Source: Sycobia sp. Sy_11 (Eukaryota; Arthropoda; Insecta; Hymenoptera; Epichrysomallidae). Taken from it: DNA of 64,000 bases. The notes beneath the pieces are model-generated. The model was given only the letters and a program-made list of their open reading frames with translations, did not search any database and was not told the DNA's origin. Below, in pieces: positions 12,142-23,239 of the stretch. A program made the position numbers and the translations under genes. Every line of letters starts with the position of its first letter. The stretch's first letter is position 1. The stretch spans positions 3,070,001 to 3,134,000 of the forward strand of contig JACCIC010000014.1 in assembly GCA_018907035.1 (NCBI GenBank). The letters run 5' to 3'.

Positions 12142-12725
12142 CGTTTTTGAGGATTACAGACCTTTTCAATCAATGACAATTTTGATAAAATGAAAGAAAT
12201 TGTGCTTGAAAATCGTCATGTTAGTGTCAGATAGCTAACATAACCTTTCAATATCTATTGTGGAACTGCCGATTTGATTTCGGTCAGAAAATTGGACATC
12301 ATTTCGTAAGAACTGTATTTCCTTCAACAAACTTATCTTGAACAGATGGGAATTCAGACATGCTGGCTCGTGTAAATTCCGATCCCACCTTCATGGAATA
12401 TATTTTGGAAGGTTATAACTCGAATTGAAGTCACATTCAGCATTTGGTACAAGAATAATAATACTAATACTTCATCCCATTACAATTATCAACGAGTGTA
12501 AGTACTATCTATCGATCAAATACATTACTTATCTGATCTAAACCATTGAAACTTTTTCTTGTTATCCCAACTTAAAAATGCCGCTGCGAAAAACACGTTT
12601 GAGCTTTCGAGATCAGTAAAGGATGGCGCTGAAAGCTTTTACCAGAATGTATCTAAAACAATCAGTTAATTGGTATCTATCTGTTTTGCTTTGAATGGAT
12701 GGTATAATTTGAAGAGGATACAGTG
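12142..12725 (+). pseudogene. Decayed mariner-family transposase
   Basis: A dead cut-and-paste DNA transposon of the Tc1/mariner superfamily. Frame 1 at 12184-12231 reads DKMKEIVLENRHVSVR and then hits a stop (TAG, 12232-12234). This matches the helix-turn-helix region of mariner transposases. Frame 3 at 12357-12413 reads DMLARVNSDPTFMEYILEG, matching the block just before the GDETW motif, but the motif itself, with the first catalytic Asp, is lost. Frame 2 carries NECKYYLSIK (12491-12520), equivalent to the VNKEYYL block, then a TAA, then CYPNLKMPLR (12560-12589), equivalent to the block after the third catalytic residue, then a shifted FEL...VKDGAE block. Spacing between the last two blocks is about 150 bp shorter than a full-length element, so the HDNAPAH and PD regions are deleted. 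With several frameshifts and stops it cannot encode active enzyme. The terminal repeats were not located. Confidence 0.8.
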
Positions 12726-12739
12726 AATATGGACGAAGA

Positions 12740-13086
12740 TTGATCAATTTTTCATTTTATGCGTAGTACTTTTCGATTCGAAGGTATGAAGGTAGCTCAC
12801 AAATCCCAGATGTAATAAAACAGTGTTTCTTCGCCTGGCGTCTTCGTCATCAACTCCTTCTTTCCTCTTTGCCATTAGATACGATTGTGCGAGCGCCTTA
12901 AGCTCACATCTGTGTGTACATATATAGATCAAAGTCGCAGATCGGATAAGATAGAAAACAGACGTATAATCGACCTCGAAAAGTCTCATCGGTGCTCTCA
13001 CCAACGTTTATCGGACTTCCTTTCTACTGCCGTTTTTCTTACGCCTCCTCCCTTATCGACGAGCTACTCCGCCTTTTCTCTTTCTC

Positions 13087-13133
<47 letters not shown>

Positions 13134-13600
13134 TTCACACACAGCGTACTTTATTCCTTCCCCCTCCTCCCGCAGTTTCCCGGCAATTTATTCGCTTCCT
13201 CTCGCCACGTCTCCGGCCTCGCCTCCCTCCTGCCGAGGCGCCGCCGGTTTGCATCCCTCATTATCGGGGCGATATTCCTCTGCCATCCTCGTCTTTTATT
13301 ACATTCTTATATATCGAGCGTCCTCTTCAGTTCCATTATTCCCTTTTCACCGAATCGGGCTATCTGCATCCGTATCTCGGCTCTTCGCAACCTTCTCCGC
13401 CCTGTATACTTAATCAATCCTAACCTTACTATTGTTCGATATTTATATTCCGTTAAGCATCCCACCTATATATATATCCATTGTTTGACAATCACGTACT
13501 CTCCTTTCTCGTCTACTTCTCTCTCCCCTCTCTCTCTCTCTCGGTTCTGCATTCGCCGAGAATTGATACATACTGTCAAATTCGCACATTGAGCTCCTCT
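12740..13600. other. Pyrimidine-rich strand-asymmetric block
   Basis: From about 12992 to 13600 the + strand is roughly three-quarters C+T well beyond the CT array it contains. The low purine content leaves two long + strand frames open, rich in Ser, Leu, Pro and Phe. They overlap each other, consist largely of low-complexity sequence, and I do not call them genes. Confidence 0.6.
13090..13131. repeat. (CT)n microsatellite
   Basis: An uninterrupted CT array of about 42 bp inside the pyrimidine-rich block. Confidence 0.96.
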
Positions 13601-13960
13601 CCTTTGATATCTCCTTCGCTTATATATTCCGGTTTTTCCCCCATGCGCGAATCGAGGAGTGAGATTTTTAATAACCTCGCCAACGTGGAGCGTGGCCGGA
13701 GGAGCGACGAATATCGATTGTCGACCATCGGCGTCTTTCTCGCGTGTGTATTATAAACGCGCCGGGACCCCCATGAATATTGATGGGCGAGCCACGGATT
13801 TGGTAGCTCGAAATTACTTGTACGTGATTGAATTTTTGAATTTAATGCTTAATTATTGTCGCGACGCTGCCCCGCGCTTTATAAATCCAATTTATAATAT
13901 GCAATTTAATAAATTTAGCTTTTAAATTCGAAATGCATGAAGCTAGGACAGCTTTTTTTG
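13600..13960. other. Unique sequence, no gene seen
   Basis: Mixed-composition unique DNA, becoming AT-rich after 13840. No motif or splice structure is recognisable. Confidence 0.5.
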
Positions 13961-13961
13961 G

Positions 13962-13965
<4 letters not shown>

Positions 13966-14016
<51 letters not shown>

Positions 14017-14017
14017 C

Positions 14018-14060
<43 letters not shown>
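13966..14060. repeat. Compound (TA)n-(GA)n repeat
   Basis: A 50-bp TA array (13966-14015) is joined through GCTAC to a 40-bp GA array (14021-14060). Confidence 0.96.
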
Positions 14061-14061
<1 letters not shown>

Positions 14062-14065
<4 letters not shown>

Positions 14066-14940
14066 AGGGAGTGAGAGTGAGAGAGGGTAAAGGCCGGAAT
14101 AAAGGCCGTTTTCATGTTAACTATATTAGCTTAGCTGATGAAAATGAAATAAAAACGAATGAATCATTTATGTATTATGGAAATTGAGATCAGATTGAAC
14201 AGAGAGAGTCGGTCTATCTTGAGTTTTTTGAAATATTGAAATGTTATTTATATGTTTTATAATATATTTACAAAAAAATATTAACCTTTATAATTTCTTT
14301 CTGTTACAGGTGAGTTTATAGCGAATTCTACTCTTCAAAACTAATTCTCTGAGGCACCTATAAGATAAGTACTGTAGATTAAAATGGAAAAGTCGGAATT
14401 ACTGACGAAGTCAGTCGCATTTCTTTATTAAGTACTTCAATTATGAGTTTCTTTAAAAACTGTACAAACCCTCATTAAATTTTTCATAGTGAAATAATAT
14501 TTAAATATATGATAACTAGGTTAAAGTTCTTCTAGGCCGGGCGTTCTACTTATCCTTCTTCTCCGCGCTGTACTCGAGCACTGATCATTCGCCTTTTTCC
14601 CGGAAAACGAACATTTTCAGCAAGCTAACCGAAAAAATTCACATCGTCCTCCCTCCCGAAGGGCTGCCAATGATATACTATACTTGCAAATTACAACAAT
14701 CGCGCGGAGGCGCAGCCCTGTCGAGTTTCCCAAAATTCCACGATTCTTTGCCCAAATATTAAACTATCAGTTTTTCCCGGAACGCGACCACGTCACTGAG
14801 ACGTGAAGCAAGGTGTAAAGGGAGAAGGGGTGGGGGCCAAAGGTCGGCACGATCCAGGAAGTAATTTCGTTCCCTTCCGCTTCCACACGCCAATCTTTCT
14901 CAATCTTCAAAGTTTCGCGAGAGAGACAGAGGGAGAGGGA
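14062..14940. other. Unique sequence, no gene seen
   Basis: AT-rich to about 14530, then of mixed composition. A pyrimidine tract ending in ACAG at 14306-14310, followed by GTGAG, resembles an acceptor or donor, but no coding frame adjoins it. Confidence 0.5.
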
Positions 14941-14944
14941 TGGC

Positions 14945-14946
<2 letters not shown>

Positions 14947-14990
<44 letters not shown>
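14947..14990. repeat. (GA)n microsatellite
   Basis: A GA array of about 44 bp within a longer purine-rich stretch (14918-15011). Confidence 0.95.
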
Positions 14991-14998
<8 letters not shown>

Positions 14999-15186
14999 GT
15001 AAAAAGAGAGAAATTTGCCAAAAGGCCAAAGAACGTACAATTAAAATGTCCGGAGCTATATATAAAGCGTTGCCTGGTTCGCTAAATAATGAACGGTTGA
15101 GGAGAAACCCCTCTATACCCCCCTCTCTCAGGGAGAGATTCTGCTTTCTCAGGCTCGTGCTCGATCGATGCGCGCGGCCTGCATGC

Positions 15187-15306
15187 GGTCTCTCTCTCTC
15201 TCTCTCTCTCTCAATCTCTCTCTCTCTTCCTCTCCTCTTAGCATTCCCCTCTATATCTAGCGACGGAGAGAGAGAGAGAGAGCAAGAGGGAGAGAGAGAG
15301 TGAGTG
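15187..15306. repeat. Facing (CT)n and (GA)n arrays
   Basis: An interrupted CT array (15187-15238) is followed 25 bp later by an interrupted GA array (15264-15306). They are inverted complements and could fold as one imperfect hairpin. Confidence 0.9.
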
Positions 15307-15339
15307 AGACTGAGGGGAGGGAGGACTTTGAACGTTTTA

Positions 15340-16740
15340 AGTCCTCACTGGCGCGCGGTCGGTTAATTTCGAGCTTTGAATTCGCAACCGCGACTCCGCG
15401 CGCGACCGAATCTGACCCACTCCGGCGCACGGACGGCAAAGAGAGCGGGGAGCGTGGGTGGGGGAAGAACTCAGAAACCAAAAAGCAGAGCAGAAGAAAA
15501 GGGAAAAGGGCGGAGAGAAAAACAAACTGGAAGCCGCGTACGAGGGACGCAGCGAGGTCCCAAGTAAACACACAAGACTCGAGAAAACCTTCAAAAGGAC
15601 AGAGGCTTCAGAGTCCCCCCCCCCTCTCTCTCTCTCTCTCTCATCCTCTCCGAATGTCCGTCCACTTGGATAGCTCGCCTTTAGAGGATCGGCAGGGAGC
15701 AGCAGCGCCACACCCGCTCAGCCCACCTCACCCACCTCACGGCTCTAAACGGGCGAGGCGCGCGCAGTATGCCGGGAACGCGAAACACACCCTTTGCCAC
15801 CTACCCATCCTTCCGCCTGCCCCTCCAACTCACCGGGCTGGGGCTCTGTGTTAGTGGATTCATATGATCCTCCCTCTCCCGCTCGCACTCCGGCTCACTC
15901 ACTTACTCTCTTCACCACCTCCCCCTTCCCAAGCAAGGGACTCGGGCGACTGCTAAATACTTCAGAAGGAGCAGGAGGGAGGGAGCGAGCGAGCGAGAGC
16001 TTTAAGCGGGCCGCGCTCGTCCGACCCGGCTCCTTTCGCCGCGCCCCGGCCAACTTGCTTGACGCTCGCAAGTCGAGAGGGACATTCTTTCGCGGAGAGT
16101 AATTTAGAGCGCGAGGACGGGAAGGGGGGCGTCGGTGGCGCCGCGCATGTAGGCAGCGAGAGCGCGCGCGAACGTCCCCTCGGCGTGATTTTGGTGATAA
16201 TGAAGCGTGCGGATGAGATGAGAGTTGTTGGGGGGGAGGGGGTCCCGTACTGAGTCGGGGTGATAATCTGCGACATCCCGAGGCACATCGTCTGGCCGGC
16301 TTTTCTTTTTTCGCATACGTAAACGTGGCTTCAGGGGCGGTTACCCCCCGCCCCCCACCGCTCTTCATCCACCATCCATTTGTTTTGGTGTAAAGAATAT
16401 ACGGCCTGAGGACGAAGACTTCGCCCGCACGTCGTCGCAGAGTCCACGAGGATGCGAGAACACTTCTATTATACTCGCTTCGTTCTATACGGAATAAAGG
16501 GTTAATTTAGGCGAATGAAATTTCGAAGCAAAGCAGGGTCAGAAAGATGCGAGGTAGGCGCGCATCGGAGTTCGCTCGCGTCCGTTGCCCGCGCGAAAGA
16601 TGATCGCGACCTCGTTATATTTCCCTCGGATCATGTCGTATTTTACGCCGACGGACTTCGAGCGCGGCGCGATGGACTTGCTTATATACGTCGGTATCGA
16701 ATTAAGTATTTTATCATAATACGCTCTCTCTCTCTATCTC
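15340..16740. other. GC-rich CpG block, purine-rich at its left end
   Basis: GC-rich DNA. It is purine-rich at 15310-15620, where Lys/Arg/Glu-rich frames stay open on +, pyrimidine-rich at 15610-15930, and CpG-dense at 15990-16260. Open frames overlap on both strands without recognisable domains. Confidence 0.55.
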
Positions 16741-16881
16741 TTGGGTGAGGGAGGGAGAGAGAGAGAGAGAGAGAAAGAGGGGAGGAAGGAGAATTAAATA
16801 TCAAACGCCCGTCGGAATAGATCGATCAGGGGCCGAGCGAAACTTAAGGCGTGCTTTTTGCAATCGCAGTTTTCTCGCCGG

Positions 16882-16885
<4 letters not shown>

Positions 16886-16924
<39 letters not shown>
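16886..16924. repeat. (TA)n microsatellite
   Basis: An uninterrupted 39-bp TA array, followed at 16962-16977 by a 16-bp perfect palindrome (ATTAAGCG and its complement). Confidence 0.95.
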
Positions 16925-16926
<2 letters not shown>

Positions 16927-17039
16927 CGCGGGCGCGATCACCAGCGACCTATAAAGCGCGAATTAAGCGCGCTTAATCTGGAAAGAGACATAGTTGGAAA
17001 ATTGTTTGGACGAAGGCAAGTGGCGATGATGAATTACCG

Positions 17040-17800
17040 TGGCTCGTTATAATAGAGCTCTACTGATAAATTTGTACGTATCTTGTACACTATACGTAGT
17101 TAACATTAACCTTTCAAATCAGTTTATCAAATTACGATTATAACTTTTTACCGAGTATATTATTTTTACGCCATTATGAGAACCGATGGGCTTCCATCGA
17201 TGACACGAATCTACAATGCTTCAGAGTTAATAATTTTGGGTTTTCAACATTTTTGAGACGATTCGTTCATTGTATGTTAACGATTTGAAAGCAATTTTCT
17301 AATAATAATTTTATTTGTTAACATTAAATTGTTCAAAATTTTAGTTGATGGCGCTCGTCATTTCTAGTTGAGTTTTATTTCACAATGCTGCAAAAATTGA
17401 AACTGCTTGTGCGAACGCTATAGAAATGAGAAGGCTTTGAAATTTGTTCAATCACAAATTATAAGTCAAAGTTTAAAAACGATTGAATTTCCACACTGTT
17501 TGATCAATTTTCTGGAAACTTGGCTACGATATAGAATCTACATAAATAAAGGATCTGCCTAATGCAAATTGGGAATAATTTACTGCTTACGGATTATATT
17601 ATTCGGAATAGAGTACTTTATGCTTGAACGGCAAGAATTGACTTTATGACTTACAGTTTTTTAAGCAGTTTCTTTTCTGTTGCTAATTTCCATCCTCGTG
17701 CAAACAATGGTTGTTAAATATCTACATAGATTGTCTTCTTTCTTATAGTATAAAAAATGTGCCCATCTCGAGCAACTGTAATAAGGTCGGAGAATTCCCA
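17040..17800. other. AT-rich unique sequence, no gene seen
   Basis: About 760 bp of AT-rich non-repetitive DNA without a recognisable coding frame or mobile-element motif. Confidence 0.55.
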
Positions 17801-17835
17801 TGTTTCTGTGTGTGTATATATACATATATAGATAT

Positions 17836-17837
<2 letters not shown>

Positions 17838-17879
<42 letters not shown>
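17838..17879. repeat. (TA)n microsatellite
   Basis: A 42-bp TA array preceded by a GATATA-type degenerate edge. Confidence 0.95.
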
Positions 17880-17881
<2 letters not shown>

Positions 17882-18072
17882 CTTCGAGCGCGTGAGTCAT
17901 TGTTCCGCGAAGAAAGCATCGCGTTTCGCCGAAGCCGGGCTAACTAGCCTGAAGTACGAGAGGACGGAAAAAAGTGGGAAAACCCTTCTCCCTGCCTCCC
18001 TCCGAAAAGCAAGCACCACGGGACTTAGACGAAAGCGTACAATTGCGCGGAATCCGACGAATGGCCCGTCGT

Positions 18073-18075
<3 letters not shown>

Positions 18076-18128
<53 letters not shown>

Positions 18129-18176
18129 GCGCGCGCACACACACACACGACACACACGAACATATATATATATATA
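18076..18176. repeat. Compound (TA)n-(CG/CA)n-(TA)n repeat
   Basis: A 48-bp TA array runs into alternating CG and CA steps (18124-18161) and then a second short TA array (18163-18176). Nearly the whole stretch alternates purine and pyrimidine. Confidence 0.93.
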
Positions 18177-18476
18177 CTACACAACGCGAGCCAGCTCCCT
18201 GGCAATTCTAAATACACCCGCGGAGCTCTGTTTCGCCTTAACAAGACCATAAGGTATTTATTAGGCGGCTCTCCGCGAAATAGGTTCGGTATATAAATCT
18301 AGCCGACTGCGGGGCTATAAAGTTAATTGCGCGCAAGAGCGCGGCGAAATCTCATCGCCGTGGCCCATTCGGCGCAGCGCTACAGAAGCGCGCGGCCAAC
18401 GAGTCCCGGTGCTCCTTAAAATACCGGAGGCGTAGGCGCCCTGTATATAGGAAGGTTATATGTATATATAGAGATT

Positions 18477-18483
<7 letters not shown>

Positions 18484-18560
<77 letters not shown>
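18484..18560. repeat. Compound (CT)n-(TA)n repeat
   Basis: A 30-bp CT array switches without spacer into a 47-bp TA array at about 18513. Confidence 0.96.
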
Positions 18561-18561
<1 letters not shown>

Positions 18562-18876
18562 GCAGTCAATTACAAACTTTTCAGGGATCCTCCCGCGAAA
18601 CCGCGCAACCGCGAACTTTAGCCGCGCGCGCGCGCGCGCGAACGTCATCGTGTCCCCCGTTTACTTTTACGAGACACTTTGACCGAGCTTGGGCGAGGGT
18701 TGGGAAGGCGGGGGCAATCGCAGACGTATGAAGCGACGCGCGCGACCAGAGAAGCGATAGAAAAAACAAGGCCCGCACAGCGAGTGGATGGAAAAAGGGG
18801 GGGTGAGGGGTATAGAGGAGGAGAGAGGGATAGAAATTAGCCGGTGCGCGCGTGTAAATCGAACGGCAAGATGTAT

Positions 18877-18882
<6 letters not shown>
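18561..18882. other. GC-rich block, no gene seen
   Basis: GC-rich sequence containing a GC alternating tract at 18622-18640 and purine-rich DNA at 18786-18840. Confidence 0.5.

Positions 18883-18931
<49 letters not shown>
18883..18931. repeat. (CT)n microsatellite
   Basis: A 49-bp CT array. Confidence 0.96.
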
Positions 18932-18935
<4 letters not shown>

Positions 18936-18993
18936 TCTGTGTGCTGTGCGTAGGGTACGAAGAAATTTTTTTTTTTTATATATATTTATATAT

Positions 18994-18998
<5 letters not shown>

Positions 18999-19034
<36 letters not shown>
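18999..19034. repeat. (TA)n microsatellite
   Basis: A 36-bp TA array close to a T-run (18967-18977) and shorter TA-rich sequence. Confidence 0.94.
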
Positions 19035-19038
<4 letters not shown>

Positions 19039-19039
19039 T

Positions 19040-21600
19040 CATGGGGAAGAAGTATGTACGCGACTTATGGACTTCAACGAAACGTTTTAGATTAGCAGAA
19101 ACGCATCGGGGTGTGGCGTTTGTAACGTTATATGTCCGTGTTGATTTGTCCGCGAAATGTCCAAAGCGCGGGGTGCTTTTTTTTATAATCAATACTTATG
19201 ACCTTCTGGTTTTGTTCTCGACGAAACAAAGGATTCGCGTTGCAAGGCCGAAGGGCTCTTTCAAGAACATTTGTCAGTTTGGTTGCAAAAAAAAAAAAAA
19301 AAAAAAAAATAATCACGTAGGCGAGGCCATGGAACGGTACTCGCGTCTCTATTAGTTCCGATCTTTCACGAGTTCGACCTTCGAGATTAACGCCGTATTA
19401 ATCCAATTCGGAATCGCGTCGTAATACGATCCCAGTTACAATTTTTATGCATGAATAACTGGGTGCTCGAGAAAATTCGATATCGGCTGAAATGACTTTA
19501 AGAGCGCAGTGACAATTCAAGCTTTATTAAACCAGATTTCTATTCATCGTTTTACATTTCCGAATGGTAATCATACATAATACAGCCTTTAATACCCCCA
19601 GTTAAAATCCCGTTTCATAAAATGCCGAGTTTAGCAGCTGTTTCTTAATCGTTCGATTTGTGAGCGATGATTGTCACCGTGCTTGAATTAACCCCGGGCT
19701 CCGAATTGATTAGTTATCGATATTCGTACATTACGATGGTATTCAACATAACTTTTCGGTCCATCGATGTTTAATCGCAATCCTGATATGCTGTTGAGGC
19801 GTTAATGCGAATGAAAAATGAAATCAGTCGTATTGAATACAGATTTTTACTTTTTCCGAATTTAATTCGTACTCTGTCGTCTAGAGAAAGATATTATATC
19901 AGTGGAACATTAGCTCATTATGAATTCACAATCATCACGTAGAAAATGATCATCGTTCGCATAGCATCTCATAGACACAGACATATGTAGCTCATACACT
20001 ATTTTGTAAGTATCGATCGATCTGATATCACAGTAATCGTATGTTTTTCCGCGTGAGAGGTAGTCTACATTATGCTTCATCCCATCCGTTGCGAATTTAA
20101 ATTATGAAAATTTAGAGATAGATTTTCACAATTTCGTAAATGGAAAATTCGATTAATACAAATTCGAGACATCTACTGGCATTTATTGTGTAATCGACGA
20201 ATTCTTCCCGAACGTGACGCGTACGCATTTTCATTTGAATTTTTAATTCATGCTCACTTTTCGAAAACATTTCGAATTTTATATGAAACTTATCGAATGC
20301 GAAATGAATACGTAAACAAGAATATACGTTCTTCTTGATTACTTTTCGAGGGATTAACGTGGTAGTTCTAGTACGAGTTACAAAACACATACAAACACAC
20401 ACATATATAGGCCATAAACGGCAGTATCAGAGCTCCTTTACTCACGAACAAGTTTTCATGTATATACTAAATAATCAAGGTAAACAACCTGCCTTCTATT
20501 ACTGCGGTACTTCGATGACTCATGATTATTATATACAGACCTCATTGCGTATACGAAAAAACAGAAGAAAATTACTTATATATCGAGCGCAAAAATTACC
20601 AGGAGCCATGTAATGGTTTTTTACGTTCGTACCGATGTTACGTTTTTTTTTTCCTCTGTTGCCTCTTACATTTATTTGTACGAATTAGCCACTGCTACAT
20701 AGCACAGCGGATAGAATCACGGGAATATTTGTTTAACGCCCCGAGCACGTTCTCGAGCGCGACTGCTTTACCACGGCTGTATCACGGCGCACGTTCGTCT
20801 AATTATGCCGAAAGAACCAGACAGCCCGGGGCCCCTTAAGTAGCCGCCTCCTGCGTTACACGGCCCTGCAAGTCTGCGTGTAAGCATCCGGGAGGGTGAG
20901 GGAGGTGGGGGGGGGGGGAGTCCGTTGCCTCGCAAGCAAATCAAATCGCCCCGCGTAATTGTGCAGATCGGTTTAACGGGGCCAGAGGTCGCTCGCGCTG
21001 GCGCGAGCGTGACGTTGCCGCGGTCTTCGCGACATCGATTTGCTTCCCGACGACGAACCGGAGTTGAAAATAATTGAAAGTCGTAATAAATGCCCGACGA
21101 TCTCGTTTGGGATCATAATCCTGCAGAGACCGTAATTGGCGGAATTGAAAAAGCGCAATCATCCTCGCAGATACCCCGGAAATTGGAAATTAAATACTAA
21201 TTTCAGATTAAATTTACGAATGATAATGATTCGCGCCGTTCTGACACTCCGTAGATATTACAAAAATAAATTGGATTTTTCAGTCGCGCTATACGGGCAC
21301 AAGTGGAAATATATACGGATGGCAATGATTATTATAGACCACATGTATATCGATATAGTTACAGAGATTGATATATAACTATTAACCTAAATTTGCACGG
21401 ACTTAACGGCTATTTTCATTATAACTGTAAGATCGACTCTGTTCGGAATCTCTTATTAAGTGGCTTCGTTTTAAGAGGAATTGGGTTAATGTTTTTTGGC
21501 ATTCTTCATTAATAACGACGGATCTTTGATTCTTCGGTAGCGCAGTCGTTATTTTTATATGTATAGACGAAATAAAAATCGCATCACCGCTCGCGAATAA
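19040..21600. other. Unique sequence, no gene supported
   Basis: About 2.5 kb with almost no microsatellites apart from an A-run at 19287-19309 and poly-G near 20908-20919. Composition is balanced to AT-rich. Short frames on both strands match no family I know. As one of the few repeat-poor stretches it is a reasonable place to look for conserved non-coding elements. Confidence 0.5.
20990..21009. repeat. Perfect 20-bp GC-rich inverted repeat
   Basis: CGCTCGCGC and GCGCGAGCG face each other across a TG dinucleotide, giving a nine-pair GC-rich stem. Short palindromes like this also arise by chance in CpG-rich DNA. Confidence 0.7.
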
Positions 21601-21608
21601 TATGGAAG

Positions 21609-21842
21609 GATCTCAGGAGCTGGTTCGAATAGGTAGTATCTCAGATGACCGTAGGAAATAATAGCATCTTGTAAGGCAATTGAAAAATAAGGTATTGCAG
21701 ATGACAATGGGAAAAGATAATAGTCTTATAAGACAATTCGAAAAGATTGTATCTCGGATGACAGTTGGAAAAGTTAGTATCTCAAAAGATAGTCGGAATG
21801 GTTGATCTCCCAGATGACAATGGAAAAAGGTAAAATCTTTTG
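21609..21842. repeat. Degenerate ~56-bp tandem repeat with ~28-bp subunits
   Basis: Units beginning at 21636, 21692, 21749 and 21804 each open with a variant of GTATCTCAGATGACA followed by a GGAAAA-type run. Lengths are 56, 57 and 55 bp, with a partial fourth unit and a partial unit before 21636. Within each unit the second half (GCATCTTGTAAGGCAATTGAAAA, GTCTTATAAGACAATTCGAAAA, GTATCTCAAAAGATAGTCGGAA) resembles the first, so the array looks like a decayed dimer of a ~28-bp monomer. No coding frame runs through it. Confidence 0.8.
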
Positions 21843-21849
21843 CCCATTT

Positions 21850-22520
21850 ATCGCTGGGGGCAAATTTCTAATCGGACAATATGATCGAATAGACGAACTT
21901 CATCCGAATGCGAACCGGTTTATTCGCTGTCTATGCAAATATTCGATCGCATTTACTCGATTTTCTCTATTGCTTTAAATAGTGGACATGAGTCGAGCGC
22001 CTCGATACGCTAAAGGTTTTGAAGAGTTTTTATCACAAACAAGATTCTATTTTCAAATATACGCGCCGAAGCTTCGCCATCCCTCGTACATTTATTCCGT
22101 CGCGAAAAATGCCAACGCGAATGCTGATCGAAACTGAGCCAGCCTCGGTCCCAAGACTCTGACATAAACCCATTATCCGGATTATTGCAACGGGCTCGAC
22201 CCGTCATTGGATTATCGGCAGAACTTACGCTCGACCGTTGGAACGACGGAAAGGGAAAAAATGACGCGAGTACATTTGGCGAATGAAACCTGGATGCTCG
22301 AGCGTAAAATTTGGATTTACGCGACGATCGAGATTCCACTCTACTTGCCACGGTCATCGAGACCGAACTGGTATGTGATTTTTTTTTTTTTTTTATGCTG
22401 ACCCGACATAACATTACCGATATACGAGATTTTCCAATGCCTCGTTTGGTAGGGAAGTCTTTTTTTGTCTGTCTGGCGAAAGTTACGATTCGTAATAGGG
22501 CTGCTCTGATCTTGACAGTT
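21850..22520. other. Unique sequence, no gene supported
   Basis: Balanced unique DNA with a T-run at 22379-22394. Open frames on either strand are short and unrecognised. Confidence 0.5.

Positions 22521-22523
<3 letters not shown>

Positions 22524-22574
<51 letters not shown>
22524..22574. repeat. (TA)n microsatellite
   Basis: An uninterrupted 51-bp TA array. Confidence 0.97.
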
Positions 22575-22582
<8 letters not shown>

Positions 22583-22779
22583 GATATGTGCTTTGAAATT
22601 AGTTGAAATTTGTAATACTATATACGTGCACAGATATGCACACAGATATAGACTACCATAATTCTATTTAATAAAAAAATCTTTCTCCGTGCAAAATATT
22701 CCTGTTGAATTTGTTATTTTATTATGTTATACGATTAGCCCGATGCCCCTATGTATCGAGGGTTGTCGAGCTGAATAAA

Positions 22780-23230
22780 ATTCTTCTACCACTCTCACTA
22801 CCTCCCTCCATCCCATCTCTCCCTCGCGATTTTTCCTCCCATGCTCCTTTTTCCCGTCCACCTCTCGGCACTTTCTCCCGTTCCCCTTTCAGTGTCCCGC
22901 GCTCAATCTCGTTATGTTCCTTAGTCGCATTATTGCTCTTCTTATTTTGCGCTCTATTTCGCCATTCCGTTAATCTTTCAGCCCGCTCTTATAATCTCTT
23001 TTTCGTATTATTACTTTTACCTTCTTTTACCCCCTCTCGAGCTTCCGTATTTCCCACGTACTTTTGCCTTTCATCGTCCAACGCTTCTACCTGCCCGCCT
23101 CATCCCCCAAGCCTCTACCTCACTCTTCTCCCCCCTCTCTCGTGTTTATGCCTTATATACCGACATTTTTGTCCTTTATTATTCTTCTTTTGCGTCCCGG
23201 GACTTAAAAGACTTCCCTTTATTTTTGCTT
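22780..23230. other. Pyrimidine-rich strand-asymmetric block without microsatellite
   Basis: The + strand is about 72-83% C+T in the lines I counted (22801-22980) although no simple array is present. The bias keeps one + strand frame open (22705-23232, Leu/Ser/Pro/Phe-rich). I attribute that frame to composition, not selection for protein. Confidence 0.55.
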
Positions 23231-23239
23231 AATTAAAAG

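Noticed and set aside
12885..13592. 235-codon + strand frame
   Set aside because: It runs through a CT array and pyrimidine-rich DNA, and an overlapping frame is equally open.
16962..16977. Sixteen-base perfect palindrome ATTAAGCG/CGCTTAAT
   Set aside because: About one such palindrome is expected by chance in a window of this size.
21621..21635. GGTTCGAATAG resembling a tRNA B box
   Set aside because: There is no A box at the right distance and no acceptor-stem pairing. It belongs to the degenerate tandem repeat.
22705..23232. 175-codon + strand frame rich in Leu, Ser, Pro and Phe
   Set aside because: Explained by the pyrimidine bias of the block, which depletes stop codons.
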